A DNA stretch of 64,000 nucleotides from Deltaproteobacteria bacterium (GCA_019310535.1 JAFDED010000019.1:1-64000); one strand, 5' to 3'; numbered from the stretch's first letter, positions 1 to 8,415 are shown. Notes: generated from the sequence alone by a model not told the origin. Program-made: numbers and translations.

Positions 1-286
1 TAGGACCCACAAACCCAAACATGATAGATGGCTGTCGCGGCACAAGAACGTCCATTTTTATTACACGCCCACCCATGCCAGCTGGTTGAATCAGATTGAA
101 TGTTGGTTCAGCATTTTAAGCAGGCGTGCGCTGAAAGATGCAAGTCTTACCTCGACCAAGCAAGTTCGTGATGCTATTGAGCGCTTCATCGATGCGTATA
201 ACCAGGAGACCGCTCCTTTCGAGTGGCGCAAGAAAAATGTTCGTGCTGTACCACTCAAAAAATGTTACTCTGATTTATACAAGTAA
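1..286 (+). pseudogene. IS630-family transposase, C-terminal part (continues left of window)
   Basis: The reading frame is open from base 2 to the stop at 284-286 and enters from outside the window. It contains the HASWLNQIECWFSILSRR block typical of the last catalytic region of IS630/Tc1-like DDE transposases (DDE_3 family), followed by a short basic tail. No start codon for the full protein lies inside the window, so whether the element is complete cannot be judged here. The following bases (about 287-320) show no coding continuation and may hold the right end of the element. An ATG at 86 exists but would remove catalytic sequence and is not the true start. Confidence 0.8.
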
Positions 287-891
287 GTAGTAGTTTTTAC
301 AAGTCAACACTAGCCTTTGCTTCGTTTCAGTAAGGTGCGTGCGAAACACAGGAAGATGCAGGTAATCTATGTGATATTACTTCTGTATCTAAGGAATCAC
401 TTATTACTAAAAATATGATTTCATTGAAACGATTAACTCTATCGTTCCGATAATACAAAAGAAACTCCGTTTGAGAAAATTTAGGAAAAGGAATAAAAGT
501 CAAAATATGGAATCGGGGTTCGACCTTTATGTAGACTTCTCTGCTTCAAAGTCAGACGATGGAATTTCGTCTGACAGAAGCTTTTTTAAACATTTGAAAC
601 CAGGAAAATCCAAAAATGAGGTGCAATAGTACCGATAGTTATGGTATAAAATTTTTAATTACATTAAGATTTTTTCTCGCAAGGATGAACCGTGAACGTT
701 TCTCTTGGCATGTAATCACTTATCGCTTTTTTAGACTATATGAGTAATACAGTTCTAATTTGTATGTGTTTCAAATAGTTTCTTTTGCATACAATTGCTG
801 AACTCGCCATGGAAAACAACCTTGACAAATTCGATGAAATCCACTGCACGGCGGCGAACAAAACTAAAGAACCTTAGGAGGTAAGGTATTA
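287..891. other. AT-rich intergenic region, no recognised gene
   Basis: About 600 bases between the transposase fragment and the ABC exporter. The sequence is visibly richer in A/T than the genes to its right. Only very short open frames occur, none with a convincing ribosome binding site. It contains one strong intrinsic terminator (543-587) whose upstream gene is not apparent, and the AGGAGG Shine-Dalgarno (876-881) for the exporter that starts at 892. A good promoter was not identified. Confidence 0.6.
543..587 (+). terminator. strong rho-independent terminator
   Basis: A perfect 9-bp inner stem (GTCAGACGA 551-559 with TCGTCTGAC 567-575, 7-nt loop) is extended by an outer GCTTC/GAAGC stem (543-547, 577-581) and followed directly by six T residues (582-587). 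This is textbook intrinsic terminator geometry for + strand transcription. No intact gene ends just upstream, so it terminates either transcripts from the transposase side or a short unrecognised RNA. Confidence 0.85.
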
Positions 892-3420
892 ATGAAACGG
901 TTATTGCTTGGATTCGTCCTCCGTAAGGAATTAAAGACACAAGTGTGCCTTCTTGTGATGATTGCTGTATCCGTCGCTTTTAAAGTGGTTCCGCTGGAGA
1001 TGCAAAAGCGGATCATCAATCAGGCCATCAAGTTTTCCAACGTCGATCTGCTCTTTCAGCTTTGCGGGCTATACATTATTGCGGTGCTGGTCTCCAGCGT
1101 ATTAAAATACTGGATAAATATGCTCCGCGGCAGGCTTGGCGAGAAAATTCTGAGAGACCTGCGATGTGATCTTATCGCTCATATAGTCAAATTTCCACTT
1201 TCCTATTTTCGCAAACATTCTCACGGATCGATCAATACTGTCATCACCGGAGAAGTCAATACCATTGGGGAGTTCTTTGCCGATGCCCTTTCCGTGCCAG
1301 CAATCAACCTGGTGACCTACCTTGCCTTCGTCGGGTACATGTTCTCTCTCAACGTAACCATGGCCCTTATTACCCTGATGGTCTATCCAATGGAGATCAT
1401 TTTCATCCCCAGGCTTCAGAATAAACTGAACGTATGGGTGAATCGGCGCATTAAGCTCACCATGTCCATGGGAAATGCCATCCAGGAATCCCTGGCAGGG
1501 GTCCAGGAGATTCACGCCAATGCAACATTTGATTTTGAACGCTTCAAATTCGCCCACTGGGCAGATAAAGTTTACGAAGCCAAGGTACAGGTGTACCGAT
1601 ATAAATTCCTGATCAAACTCATTAATAACCTTTTTTCTTACCTGGGGCCATTTTTATTGTTCCTGGTGGGAGGGTATATGGTCATCCAGGGTTCATTCGA
1701 TTTGGGCGCACTGGTCGCGTTTCTTTCCGCTTACGGCCAACTATACGATCCCTGGAAAGAGCTTGTCTCGTATTATCAAAACCTCGAAACCAATAGCATA
1801 AAATTCAAAACAGTAATGCGGTACTTCGACATCAAGCCGGAGTTCGAACTGGAGCCCAAAGGAAGGCCAGTACACACGTTGAAAGGAATGATCCAGGCGG
1901 AGAACCTCTCCTACGTGGTGGACCCCGACATTCGCCTGCTCGATAACGTCGAATTAACTGTCCAATCCGGTGAGCATCTGGCGCTCGTCGGGCTTTCCGG
2001 CAGCGGCAAAAGCACGCTTGCTCTGGTCCTTGGGCACCTGCTGCCATACCGGAACGGCCATGTCCGCATGGACGGACTAGAGTTGGCCCATCTCACCAAA
2101 AAGGACGCCAGCTACAACATAGGCTTTGTCTCGCAAACCCCTTATGTGTTCGAGGGGACGATTGCCGACAACCTGCTGTACAGCCTCAAGCGAAAAACTA
2201 ACAATACTGGTGATTCGGACTGGGTGGACATGGAATCGATCGGAATTACGAATCACGAAAGACTCACTGACCTGATGATCAGCACAGCCCGACAGGTGGG
2301 ACTAGAGGCTGATCTGTTCCAGTTTGGCTTGAATTCCAAGATTCCGGAGGATTTTCTGGACAGCCAAACGCTGCGAGATTGCATTGTCCGGGCACGGGAG
2401 GTCTTTTCACGACAGATTAAGGAGCAAAAACCGAACTATGTTGAATTTTTTAATCCTGACCGGTACCTGAAATACCTGACCGTCAAGGAAAACATCCTCT
2501 TTGGAGAGACCACGTTGCCGGAGTTCCAAAATGGGAAGTTATTATCCCAGCCGTACTTTCTCAAGACTATTAGCAGCACAGGGCTTGAACATGACCTGCT
2601 GGCCCTGGGTCTTGAGATCGCGCGCGAGTTGCTGGATATCTTCGGGGGCTTAACGGAAGGGACATCCTTTTTCTTCCAGTTCAGCCCCATTAGCGAATCG
2701 GAGTTCCCTGTATATCGGACCCTGGTAGAGACCCTGGAGCGAAAGTCCTTTAACCTCTCAAAGGTTACGAAAAAACAACGCAGGCTCCTGCTGGGGCTTG
2801 CGCTGAGATTCATCCCGGGTGTACACAAAGTGGGGCAACTCTCCAATGAGACCAAAGAAAAGATCCTGCTGACCCGGAGAAATTTCCGTCAGAATCTGCC
2901 CCACCAGTATCAAAAAGACTTTAACTTCCTGGATCCGGCAGCGTACGTGTCCGGCCAGACTGTATTGGAGAACCTTATCTTCGGTAAGGTTGTGACCATC
3001 AAGCATCCTGCGCAAGCGTTTGTTCGCGATTTGGCCATCAGGATTATTCACGAGGTCGGGGTCTACGAGTCAATTCTGGCGCTGGGCCTGGAGCACAAGG
3101 TCGGCGCCGCCGGAGGCAACCTCTCCGGCGGGCAGAAACAGAAGATCACCATCGCAAGGACGCTTCTGAAACGACCCAACATTCTTATCCTGGACGAGGC
3201 CACCGCCAGCCTGGATAACGCTTCCCAGGCGAAAATTCAGGACCTTATCGACCACGATTTGCACGATAAGACGTTGATCGCAGTGGCGCACAGGCTCGCG
3301 ACGGTGAAAAATTTCGATAAAATTGCTGTTCTCAAGAATGGAAAAATAGAAGAATCCGGCAGCTTCGATCAGTTGATGTCCAAGAAAGGATACTTTTACC
3401 ATATCGCCCGGGGGAGTTGA
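892..3420 (+). CDS. ABC exporter (permease-ATPase fusion) with large insertion in the ATPase domain
   Basis: An 842-residue half-transporter of the type I exporter fold. Residues about 1-310 form the six-helix membrane domain and the ATPase domain starts near 335. Walker A GLSGSGKS is at 367-374, the Q-loop glutamine at 415, signature LSGGQ at 744-748, Walker B ending D768-E769 and the H-loop histidine at 800. The Q-loop to signature distance is about 330 residues, against roughly 60-90 in ordinary exporters, so about 250 or more residues are inserted where the helical subdomain sits. The insertion repeats a Q-loop-following block (aromatic/ENL-type motifs at 424-432, 531-538 and 691-698). 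Proteins of this architecture exist in proteobacteria, but I know of no described role for the insertion. The start follows AGGAGG at 876-881. Its substrate is unknown. A cyclic-nucleotide-binding protein follows 26 bp later, suggesting regulation by cNMP. Confidence 0.85.
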   Translation: MKRLLLGFVLRKELKTQVCLLVMIAVSVAFKVVPLEMQKRIINQAIKFSNVDLLFQLCGLYIIAVLVSSVLKYWINMLRGRLGEKILRDLRCDLIAHIVKFPLSYFRKHSHGSINTVITGEVNTIGEFFADALSVPAINLVTYLAFVGYMFSLNVTMALITLMVYPMEIIFIPRLQNKLNVWVNRRIKLTMSMGNAIQESLAGVQEIHANATFDFERFKFAHWADKVYEAKVQVYRYKFLIKLINNLFSYLGPFLLFLVGGYMVIQGSFDLGALVAFLSAYGQLYDPWKELVSYYQNLETNSIKFKTVMRYFDIKPEFELEPKGRPVHTLKGMIQAENLSYVVDPDIRLLDNVELTVQSGEHLALVGLSGSGKSTLALVLGHLLPYRNGHVRMDGLELAHLTKKDASYNIGFVSQTPYVFEGTIADNLLYSLKRKTNNTGDSDWVDMESIGITNHERLTDLMISTARQVGLEADLFQFGLNSKIPEDFLDSQTLRDCIVRAREVFSRQIKEQKPNYVEFFNPDRYLKYLTVKENILFGETTLPEFQNGKLLSQPYFLKTISSTGLEHDLLALGLEIARELLDIFGGLTEGTSFFFQFSPISESEFPVYRTLVETLERKSFNLSKVTKKQRRLLLGLALRFIPGVHKVGQLSNETKEKILLTRRNFRQNLPHQYQKDFNFLDPAAYVSGQTVLENLIFGKVVTIKHPAQAFVRDLAIRIIHEVGVYESILALGLEHKVGAAGGNLSGGQKQKITIARTLLKRPNILILDEATASLDNASQAKIQDLIDHDLHDKTLIAVAHRLATVKNFDKIAVLKNGKIEESGSFDQLMSKKGYFYHIARGS

Positions 3421-3446
3421 CGATGGAGTAAAGGGGGAAGAACGAC

Positions 3447-3929
3447 ATGAAAATTCTGGAAGAAGATCTCCAGTTGTTGAAATGCATTTCCATGCTGGCC
3501 AAGATAAGCGATGAACACTTGAAACTCCTGGCCTATGTATCCCAGCGGATAATATTCGAGAAGGAAGAGACCATATTACGCGAGGGGGAGCAAGGCGACG
3601 ACGCTTACATCATCTGCCAGGGGACGGCCCGCGTATTTAAAAATATCAGGGGCGAATCTGTTCTGATCAATACCCTCGCCGAGGGAGATGTGTTTGGAGA
3701 ACTTGCCATTATCAGCAATTGCCCCCGCAGCGCCACCGTTGTGGCGGAGACGGACATGGTGGTCCTCCGCATCGAAAAAGACGTTTTCCTGAACCTGATG
3801 GCACAGTATCCCCGAGAGGTGGGTTTGCAGGTTATGCACGCCATCGTTAACCGCCTGTTTCAGGCCGAAAAGAAGCTTTACGGGGGCAACCAGTCTTTTG
3901 GAGGAAACGAATATGAGGGTGAACGATAA
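3447..3929 (+). CDS. cyclic nucleotide-binding (Crp/Fnr-type effector domain) protein
   Basis: A 160-residue stand-alone cNMP-binding domain without a DNA-binding helix-turn-helix. The phosphate-binding cassette is visible at about 82-98 (GELAIIS then NCPRSATV), with the canonical Glu (85) and Arg (94) that contact the ribose and phosphate of cAMP/cGMP. It lies between the ABC exporter and a histidine kinase, and its 3' end overlaps the kinase start by 17 bp, implying an operon. Its likely job is to couple cyclic nucleotide levels to the exporter or to the kinase cascade by protein contact. This is inferred from position; binding itself is well supported by the motif. The nucleotide could be made by the cyclase at 6157-7284. 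Confidence 0.8.
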   Translation: MKILEEDLQLLKCISMLAKISDEHLKLLAYVSQRIIFEKEETILREGEQGDDAYIICQGTARVFKNIRGESVLINTLAEGDVFGELAIISNCPRSATVVAETDMVVLRIEKDVFLNLMAQYPREVGLQVMHAIVNRLFQAEKKLYGGNQSFGGNEYEGER

Positions 3930-5769
3930 ATCAATAACGTCCCGGACGTCGGGTGAGGATGCTATGGGAAGCCCTCCTTTGAAAAACCAACAGAATGACC
4001 CCCCCACATCCCCATTCCCCTCGGCCTGTGCCTTGCCCTCTCCAGATGCCAGTCCCAATGTCTGTGCCTTGCCCTCTCCAGATGCCAGAGGCAAAACCAT
4101 AAAGCTGCAAACTTACATGATCTATCTTATTTTGCCCATGATCTTGATTCCTGTCCTGCTGATGGCGTTCATGGGTATCTGGCTCTCTTATCGCAGCGCT
4201 CAGAGCGTCAATCAGTGGTTCCATAATTTCCGGGAGAGCGAACTGATTATGATCGCAGAGCGCCCCGTTTTTTTCCGGTACGCCAAGGCCATGGAAGAAA
4301 TGCGCATGAGTTCAGCTCATATGTACAGGAGTTATTTTCACCAGTGGCTCAAGCAATTCATTGATCGAAGCAACAAGTACGAAACCGTGTACCTGTGGAT
4401 ACAGGTGGTGAATTCGAAGGGCAGGGAAATCCTCAGGGTACTGGCGGATGTATCGAAATTACCGGAAAATATAAAAAATGAAGCCTTCCTCCACATACCG
4501 GAGGCCTCGGAGATCGTTGCCCGGACTAAAACCGCAAAGGATACTTTGCACTGGCATTTCGACCAGGGATCTATCCATATCCTTTCAGTCCCCATCTGGT
4601 TCGACCGGGACGAGAACGGCAACCTCTCCCCCGATGAGTACCTGGGAGCTCTGACCGCGGGGTTTCAATATCCCCGGTCTTACATTATGTACATCGTGAA
4701 GCGGAGCTTGATCTTCACGGGCTGCATCATTGCCTTGGCGCTGCTGGTTTCTTATATGACCGTGTACCGCAGATTTCGGCGCCTTGTTGAGCCCATCCGT
4801 CATCTGGCCACCATTTCCCGCAGATTCGCTACCGGAGATCTCTCCGCCCGGGCGGAAATCCATGTGAATGTCTCGGAGGTCCAGGACATGTGCGATGCCT
4901 TCAATTCCATGGCCTGCGATATTGAATGTATCCTGGAAGAGAGGAATCGATACGCCCAAGATTTATGCAAACTCAATGAAGACCTGGAGAAGAAAGTTCT
5001 GGAGCGCACCAGGGAACTCCGACGCCTTAATAAAGAGCTCCAGTCTGCTACCCGACATAAATCCGAATTCCTGGCCAATATGTCTCACGAACTGAGGACC
5101 CCCATGAATGCCATCCTGGGTTTCACGGAGCTCATCCAGGACGGCATTTACGGCCAGATCCCGCCCAAAATGACGGAGATCATCGAGAAGGTACAGCACA
5201 ACGGCACGCATTTATTGAACCTCATAAACGACGTGTTGGACCTGAGCAAGATCGAGGCGGGCCGCATCGAACTGAGCAAGACCGACTTCCGTGCCGCCGC
5301 CTGCATTGAGAGCGTGGTTTCCAATGCGACCTCTCTGGCAGCCCGGAAAGGGTTGAAAGTTAAAACAGAGATCCCGGATAGATTGCCCATTGGTTATGGC
5401 GACGAAAAGCGTGTCAATCAGATCCTCTGGAATCTCGTAAGCAACGCCATCAAATTCACCCAGGAGGGAGAGGTGACCGTCGGCGTCAAGGGGGAAGATG
5501 GTTGGCTGCATTTCTTTGTGGAGGACACGGGAATGGGGATTCCCGCCGATCGCATTGGGGAACTCTTCCAGGAGTTCCGGCAGTTGGACAGCAGCAACAC
5601 CAAGAAGTTTGGTGGGACGGGGCTGGGGCTCTCTATATCAAAGAAGCTGGCCGAGATGCACGGAGGAAGGATATGGGTGGAAAGCGAGGAGGGCAAGGGC
5701 TCCGTTTTTCACTTCTCCCTCCCGTTCAAAGACCAGGCCGATCCCGGCTCCTCGGCCTCAGAAGAATAA
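3913..5769 (+). CDS. membrane sensor histidine kinase with EF-hand-like loop in the sensor domain
   Basis: About 618 residues. After a low-complexity N-terminus come a first membrane segment (about 68-93), an extracytoplasmic domain (about 94-265), a second membrane segment (about 266-286), a HAMP linker and coiled coil, a HisKA domain with phospho-acceptor H392 in SHELRTP, and a HATPase domain with N, G1 (DTGMGIP) and G2 (GGTGLGLSI) boxes. In the sensor domain residues 231-242 read DRDENGNLSPDE, matching the 12-residue calcium-binding EF-hand loop at every ligand position. The N-terminal cytoplasmic tail contains a 12-residue tandem repeat encoded by two identical 27-bp units. The start at ATG 3913 is chosen over TTG 3898 because GGAGGAA at 3900-3906 precedes it. 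It probably phosphorylates the response regulators at 5790 and 6157. Confidence 0.87.
   Translation: MRVNDKSITSRTSGEDAMGSPPLKNQQNDPPTSPFPSACALPSPDASPNVCALPSPDARGKTIKLQTYMIYLILPMILIPVLLMAFMGIWLSYRSAQSVNQWFHNFRESELIMIAERPVFFRYAKAMEEMRMSSAHMYRSYFHQWLKQFIDRSNKYETVYLWIQVVNSKGREILRVLADVSKLPENIKNEAFLHIPEASEIVARTKTAKDTLHWHFDQGSIHILSVPIWFDRDENGNLSPDEYLGALTAGFQYPRSYIMYIVKRSLIFTGCIIALALLVSYMTVYRRFRRLVEPIRHLATISRRFATGDLSARAEIHVNVSEVQDMCDAFNSMACDIECILEERNRYAQDLCKLNEDLEKKVLERTRELRRLNKELQSATRHKSEFLANMSHELRTPMNAILGFTELIQDGIYGQIPPKMTEIIEKVQHNGTHLLNLINDVLDLSKIEAGRIELSKTDFRAAACIESVVSNATSLAARKGLKVKTEIPDRLPIGYGDEKRVNQILWNLVSNAIKFTQEGEVTVGVKGEDGWLHFFVEDTGMGIPADRIGELFQEFRQLDSSNTKKFGGTGLGLSISKKLAEMHGGRIWVESEEGKGSVFHFSLPFKDQADPGSSASEE
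4026..4088 (+). repeat. in-frame direct repeat, 27 bp x 2, period 36 bp
   Basis: Bases 4026-4052 and 4062-4088 are identical over 27 positions and are separated by 9 bp. The period of 36 bp equals 12 codons, so the reading frame of the kinase is preserved and CALPSPDA appears twice in the N-terminal tail. Such repeats can change copy number by slippage. Confidence 0.9.
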
Positions 5770-5789
5770 GACTCCTGACAGGAGGATGG

Positions 5790-6188
5790 ATGATGGCGCC
5801 CACCATTTTACATGTAGAGGATAATGCAGATAATCGGCAGATAGTGCGGGACCTCTTTTCCGCCCGGGGATACCGGATCATCGAAGCAGAGGACGGGGTT
5901 TCGGGAGTCGAATTGGCCTCACGGATGGCCAACGAACTGGATATCATCTTGATGGACATCCAGTTGCCGAAAATGAGCGGTTACGACGCAGTCCGGGCCA
6001 TTAAAAGCAATCGAAAACTTCGTGATATTCCCATCATAGTTGTAACTTCTTATGCCCTCTCGGGGGACGATCGGAAGGCTTTCGAGGCAGGAGCTGATGA
6101 TTATATAGCCAAGCCTTATAAGCCTAGTGAACTGCGAATTAAAGTGGAGACTTGGATTGCCGGGCGAAAGGGCAATACAAAGGAATAA
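5790..6188 (+). CDS. single-domain response regulator (CheY-like)
   Basis: A 132-residue receiver domain with no output domain. Acidic pocket E10-D11, phospho-acceptor D56 in LMDIQLP, the conserved Thr in VVTSYA and Lys in AKPYKP are all present. The start at ATG 5790 follows GGAGG at 5781-5785; the frame is open further upstream but that part is out of frame with the kinase and not homologous to receivers. It lies 20 bp after the histidine kinase and overlaps the next gene. It is probably phosphorylated by that kinase and passes the signal on by protein contact or as a phosphorelay intermediate. Confidence 0.88.
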   Translation: MMAPTILHVEDNADNRQIVRDLFSARGYRIIEAEDGVSGVELASRMANELDIILMDIQLPKMSGYDAVRAIKSNRKLRDIPIIVVTSYALSGDDRKAFEAGADDYIAKPYKPSELRIKVETWIAGRKGNTKE

Positions 6189-7284
6189 GCGGCGAATTCT
6201 TGTGGTGGATGACATTCACGAGAATGTTGAAATCCTCCAGGCCCGTCTTGAGGCTCAAGGTTACGAGGTAGTGACAGCCTATGACGGGGAGGAGGCCCTG
6301 AGAAAGGTGTCGGAGACCAGCCCCGATCTGGTGCTTCTTGATGTGATGATGCCAAAGATGGACGGATTCCAGGTCTGCCGGGCCATCAAGTCATCGCCGC
6401 AGACGGAGATGCTCCCGGTGATTATGGTCACCGCACGGACAGATACCAGCGATATCGTCAAAGGGTTCGAGGTGGGGGCCGATGATTATCTCACCAAACC
6501 ATATAACCAGCAAGAGCTCCAGGCACGGGTTCGGTCCATGTTGCGCATTCGCGATGCCCATCTCCAGTTGGAAGAGTTCAATCGCTCCCTTGAAGAGCGG
6601 GTCCGGCAACAGGTCAAAGAGATCGAACGTATGGGGCGGCTGCGGCGATATTTTTCCCCCCAGTTGGCCCAGAGACTGCTGGACGACACCAGGAAGGACA
6701 TCATGCAAAGCCACCGCCGGGAGATCACGGTGGTTTTTCTTGACCTCCGTGGCTTCACCTCATTTTCCGATTCCGCAGAACCGGAAGAAATTATGGAGGT
6801 GCTCCGGGAATTCCACAGGACAGTGGGTCCCATCATTTTCCAGTACCATGGGACCCTGGAGCGGTTTGCCGGGGATGGGATCATGGTCTTTCTGGGCGAT
6901 CCGGACCCCATGGACGAACACCCCAAACAGGCGGGTCGTATGGCACTTGAGCTGCAACATGCCATGGAATCCATAAGCCGGCGCTGGGAGAAAATGGGCT
7001 ATCATCTGCGGCTGGGAGTGGGCATGGCGACCGGATATGCCACCCTGGGAGGTATAGGTTTCGAGGGACGCATGGATTATGCTGCTATCGGAACCGTTAC
7101 AAACCTGGCGGCCCGCCTTTGTAAGAGGGCTGCCGGGGGACAGATTCTGGCCCCTCAAAAAACGGTCGCTCGTTTCGATGATCAATTAAAGGTGCGCTAT
7201 ATTGAGGACATGGAGATTGAAGGCCTTTCACGGTCCGTGCCCGTCTATGAGGTGCTGGGGTTAAACAATGATGATAACGGGTAG
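6157..7284 (+). CDS. response regulator with class III adenylate/guanylate cyclase output domain
   Basis: About 375 residues: a receiver domain (phospho-acceptor D62 in LLDVMMP), a charged coiled-coil linker (about 135-175), and a class III nucleotidyl cyclase domain (about 188-370). Both metal aspartates are present (D196 in FLDLRGFT, D240 in GDG), as are the transition-state residues N316 and R320 in TNLAARL, so the enzyme should be active. Whether it makes cAMP or cGMP cannot be settled by eye. The start is uncertain: TTG 6157 has a GTGGAG-like site upstream, and GTG 6127 is the alternative; both overlap the previous gene, indicating translational coupling. The neighbouring cNMP-binding protein (3447-3929) is an obvious candidate receptor for its product. 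Confidence 0.85.
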   Translation: MPGERAIQRNKRRILVVDDIHENVEILQARLEAQGYEVVTAYDGEEALRKVSETSPDLVLLDVMMPKMDGFQVCRAIKSSPQTEMLPVIMVTARTDTSDIVKGFEVGADDYLTKPYNQQELQARVRSMLRIRDAHLQLEEFNRSLEERVRQQVKEIERMGRLRRYFSPQLAQRLLDDTRKDIMQSHRREITVVFLDLRGFTSFSDSAEPEEIMEVLREFHRTVGPIIFQYHGTLERFAGDGIMVFLGDPDPMDEHPKQAGRMALELQHAMESISRRWEKMGYHLRLGVGMATGYATLGGIGFEGRMDYAAIGTVTNLAARLCKRAAGGQILAPQKTVARFDDQLKVRYIEDMEIEGLSRSVPVYEVLGLNNDDNG

Positions 7285-7317
7285 ATTGCCGGGAGCGTCG
7301 TTATAGGAGGGTTTTCA

Positions 7318-7416
7318 ATGAAAAGTTCAAGAATCAGCAATATCCTTTTCCGGAATTCCCAGGTCAGGTATGCCCACGGGACAGCGGGAGCAAATGGGTA
7401 TGGTCCTCATGGCTGA
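7318..7416 (+). CDS. possible 32-residue small protein with strong Shine-Dalgarno, antisense to the radical SAM 3' end
   Basis: ATG 7318 is preceded by AGGAGGG (7305-7311) at ideal spacing, 33 bp after the cyclase stop. The peptide starts MKSSRISNILF and ends in a Gly/His/Tyr-rich tail (YAHGTAG, NGYGPHG). Apart from its first three codons it lies antisense to the last codons of the radical SAM gene, so the tail composition could simply mirror Pro/Cys-rich codons there. The ribosome binding site lies outside that gene, which is why I list it. No homology is recognised and a translated product is unproven. Confidence 0.3.
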   Translation: MKSSRISNILFRNSQVRYAHGTAGANGYGPHG

Positions 7417-8268
7417 TCGCACCCTCCTCCGAAACGCCTTACGCTCGGGCGTGGCCCACCAAGACCGGAATCGCTCATTTGAAACAGTGCCCAGCCGGTA
7501 CTCTCCATTGAAATCATAGCAGCAAGGCACAATTGTCCCATCGGCGATGACAACCAGGCAATCCCACGGCCATGTGCAATGCGGAAGCACATACTCAGCG
7601 CGGATATTTGTTGCATCCCCGTCTGTGTAACGCTGGAGCCGGAAGTCTCCAGGGATCATGGAGCGTCCCTCCGAGGAGCCTTTCTCTCCCGAGAGCAATG
7701 CATTGAAGGTCTTGAACTTGATTTGGTCGGCGCCGATGCGCTTGGCAAATACCTCGAACTCGCTGATCCGCTCCTCATTGTGCCGCATCACAATGTATTG
7801 GGCCTGGATAATGGGCCGGCTCATTCCGAGCCGTTCCCTGATTTCTCGCAACCGGGAGATGTTTTGAATAAGCGTATTGAAATCGCCCCCTCGACGGTAT
7901 TGTTCGTATGTTGCTTGGTCTAAACCGTCCAGAGAGACCTTCAGTTTGTCCAGCCCTGCCCGCACCAGCCCCGCGGCTATAGCGGGGGACAGGAGCAGAC
8001 CGTTGGTATGCATCTTGATCTGCTTAATACCTTTTTCTTTGGCGTAAGCGATGCATTCGACAATCTGGGGATGGAGGAGGGGCTCTCCGAAGTTGTGGAC
8101 CAACAGTTCCTGAACAAACGTGCCGGCTTGATCAATGATGTGGCGGAAAAGCTCAAAGGGCATGGGCGGATACATCCGGGCGCTCCCGTTACCCACAGGG
8201 CACACCGGACACCGTAAATTGCAGGCTCTGGAGAGTTCGATCATGGCCTTGGCCGGGTACTGTATCAT
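7327..8268 (-). CDS. radical SAM / SPASM-domain enzyme
   Basis: A 313-residue enzyme. The radical SAM cluster motif CNLRCPVC gives C16, C20 and C23, and the GEPLLHP and MHTNG segments typical of the TIM barrel follow. The C-terminal region has cysteines at 231, 237, 249, 250, 293 and 296, consistent with a SPASM/twitch auxiliary Fe-S cluster domain. Such enzymes modify ribosomal peptides (thioether, C-C crosslinks) or mature enzyme cofactors. The gene is divergent from a PqqD-like gene, a frequent partner of peptide-modifying radical SAM enzymes. A GGGAG site precedes ATG 8268. A good sigma-70 promoter is visible at 8386-8415. The substrate peptide is not identified. Confidence 0.88.
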   Translation of the reverse strand: MIQYPAKAMIELSRACNLRCPVCPVGNGSARMYPPMPFELFRHIIDQAGTFVQELLVHNFGEPLLHPQIVECIAYAKEKGIKQIKMHTNGLLLSPAIAAGLVRAGLDKLKVSLDGLDQATYEQYRRGGDFNTLIQNISRLREIRERLGMSRPIIQAQYIVMRHNEERISEFEVFAKRIGADQIKFKTFNALLSGEKGSSEGRSMIPGDFRLQRYTDGDATNIRAEYVLPHCTWPWDCLVVIADGTIVPCCYDFNGEYRLGTVSNERFRSWWATPERKAFRRRVRSAMRTIPICSRCPVGIPDLGIPEKDIADS

Positions 8269-8385
8269 GTAAAACTCCCATTGGTGTCGAAAAAGAGGGG
8301 TGTGCTACAAATGAGAAAAATTCGCCATACGAAGATGGGACTACCCTATGAGGGCTAATTTCAAACCTGAAATATTTTATTTTTT

Positions 8386-8415
8386 ATTATATCCTTTTCA
8401 TGAATAATTGGGCAA
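8386..8415 (-). promoter_or_regulatory. sigma-70 promoter for the radical SAM gene
   Basis: On the minus strand a -35 TTGCCC (8410-8415) is separated by 18 bp from a perfect -10 TATAAT (8386-8391). This directs transcription leftward into the radical SAM gene, which starts about 110 nt downstream. Confidence 0.6.

Noticed and set aside
514-525. tRNA-like T-loop sequence (GGTTCGACC)
   Set aside because: No anticodon or acceptor stems flank it.
8315-8362. 15-codon frame in the divergent region as a possible precursor peptide
   Set aside because: Too short, only a distant purine-rich site upstream, and no leader/core features.
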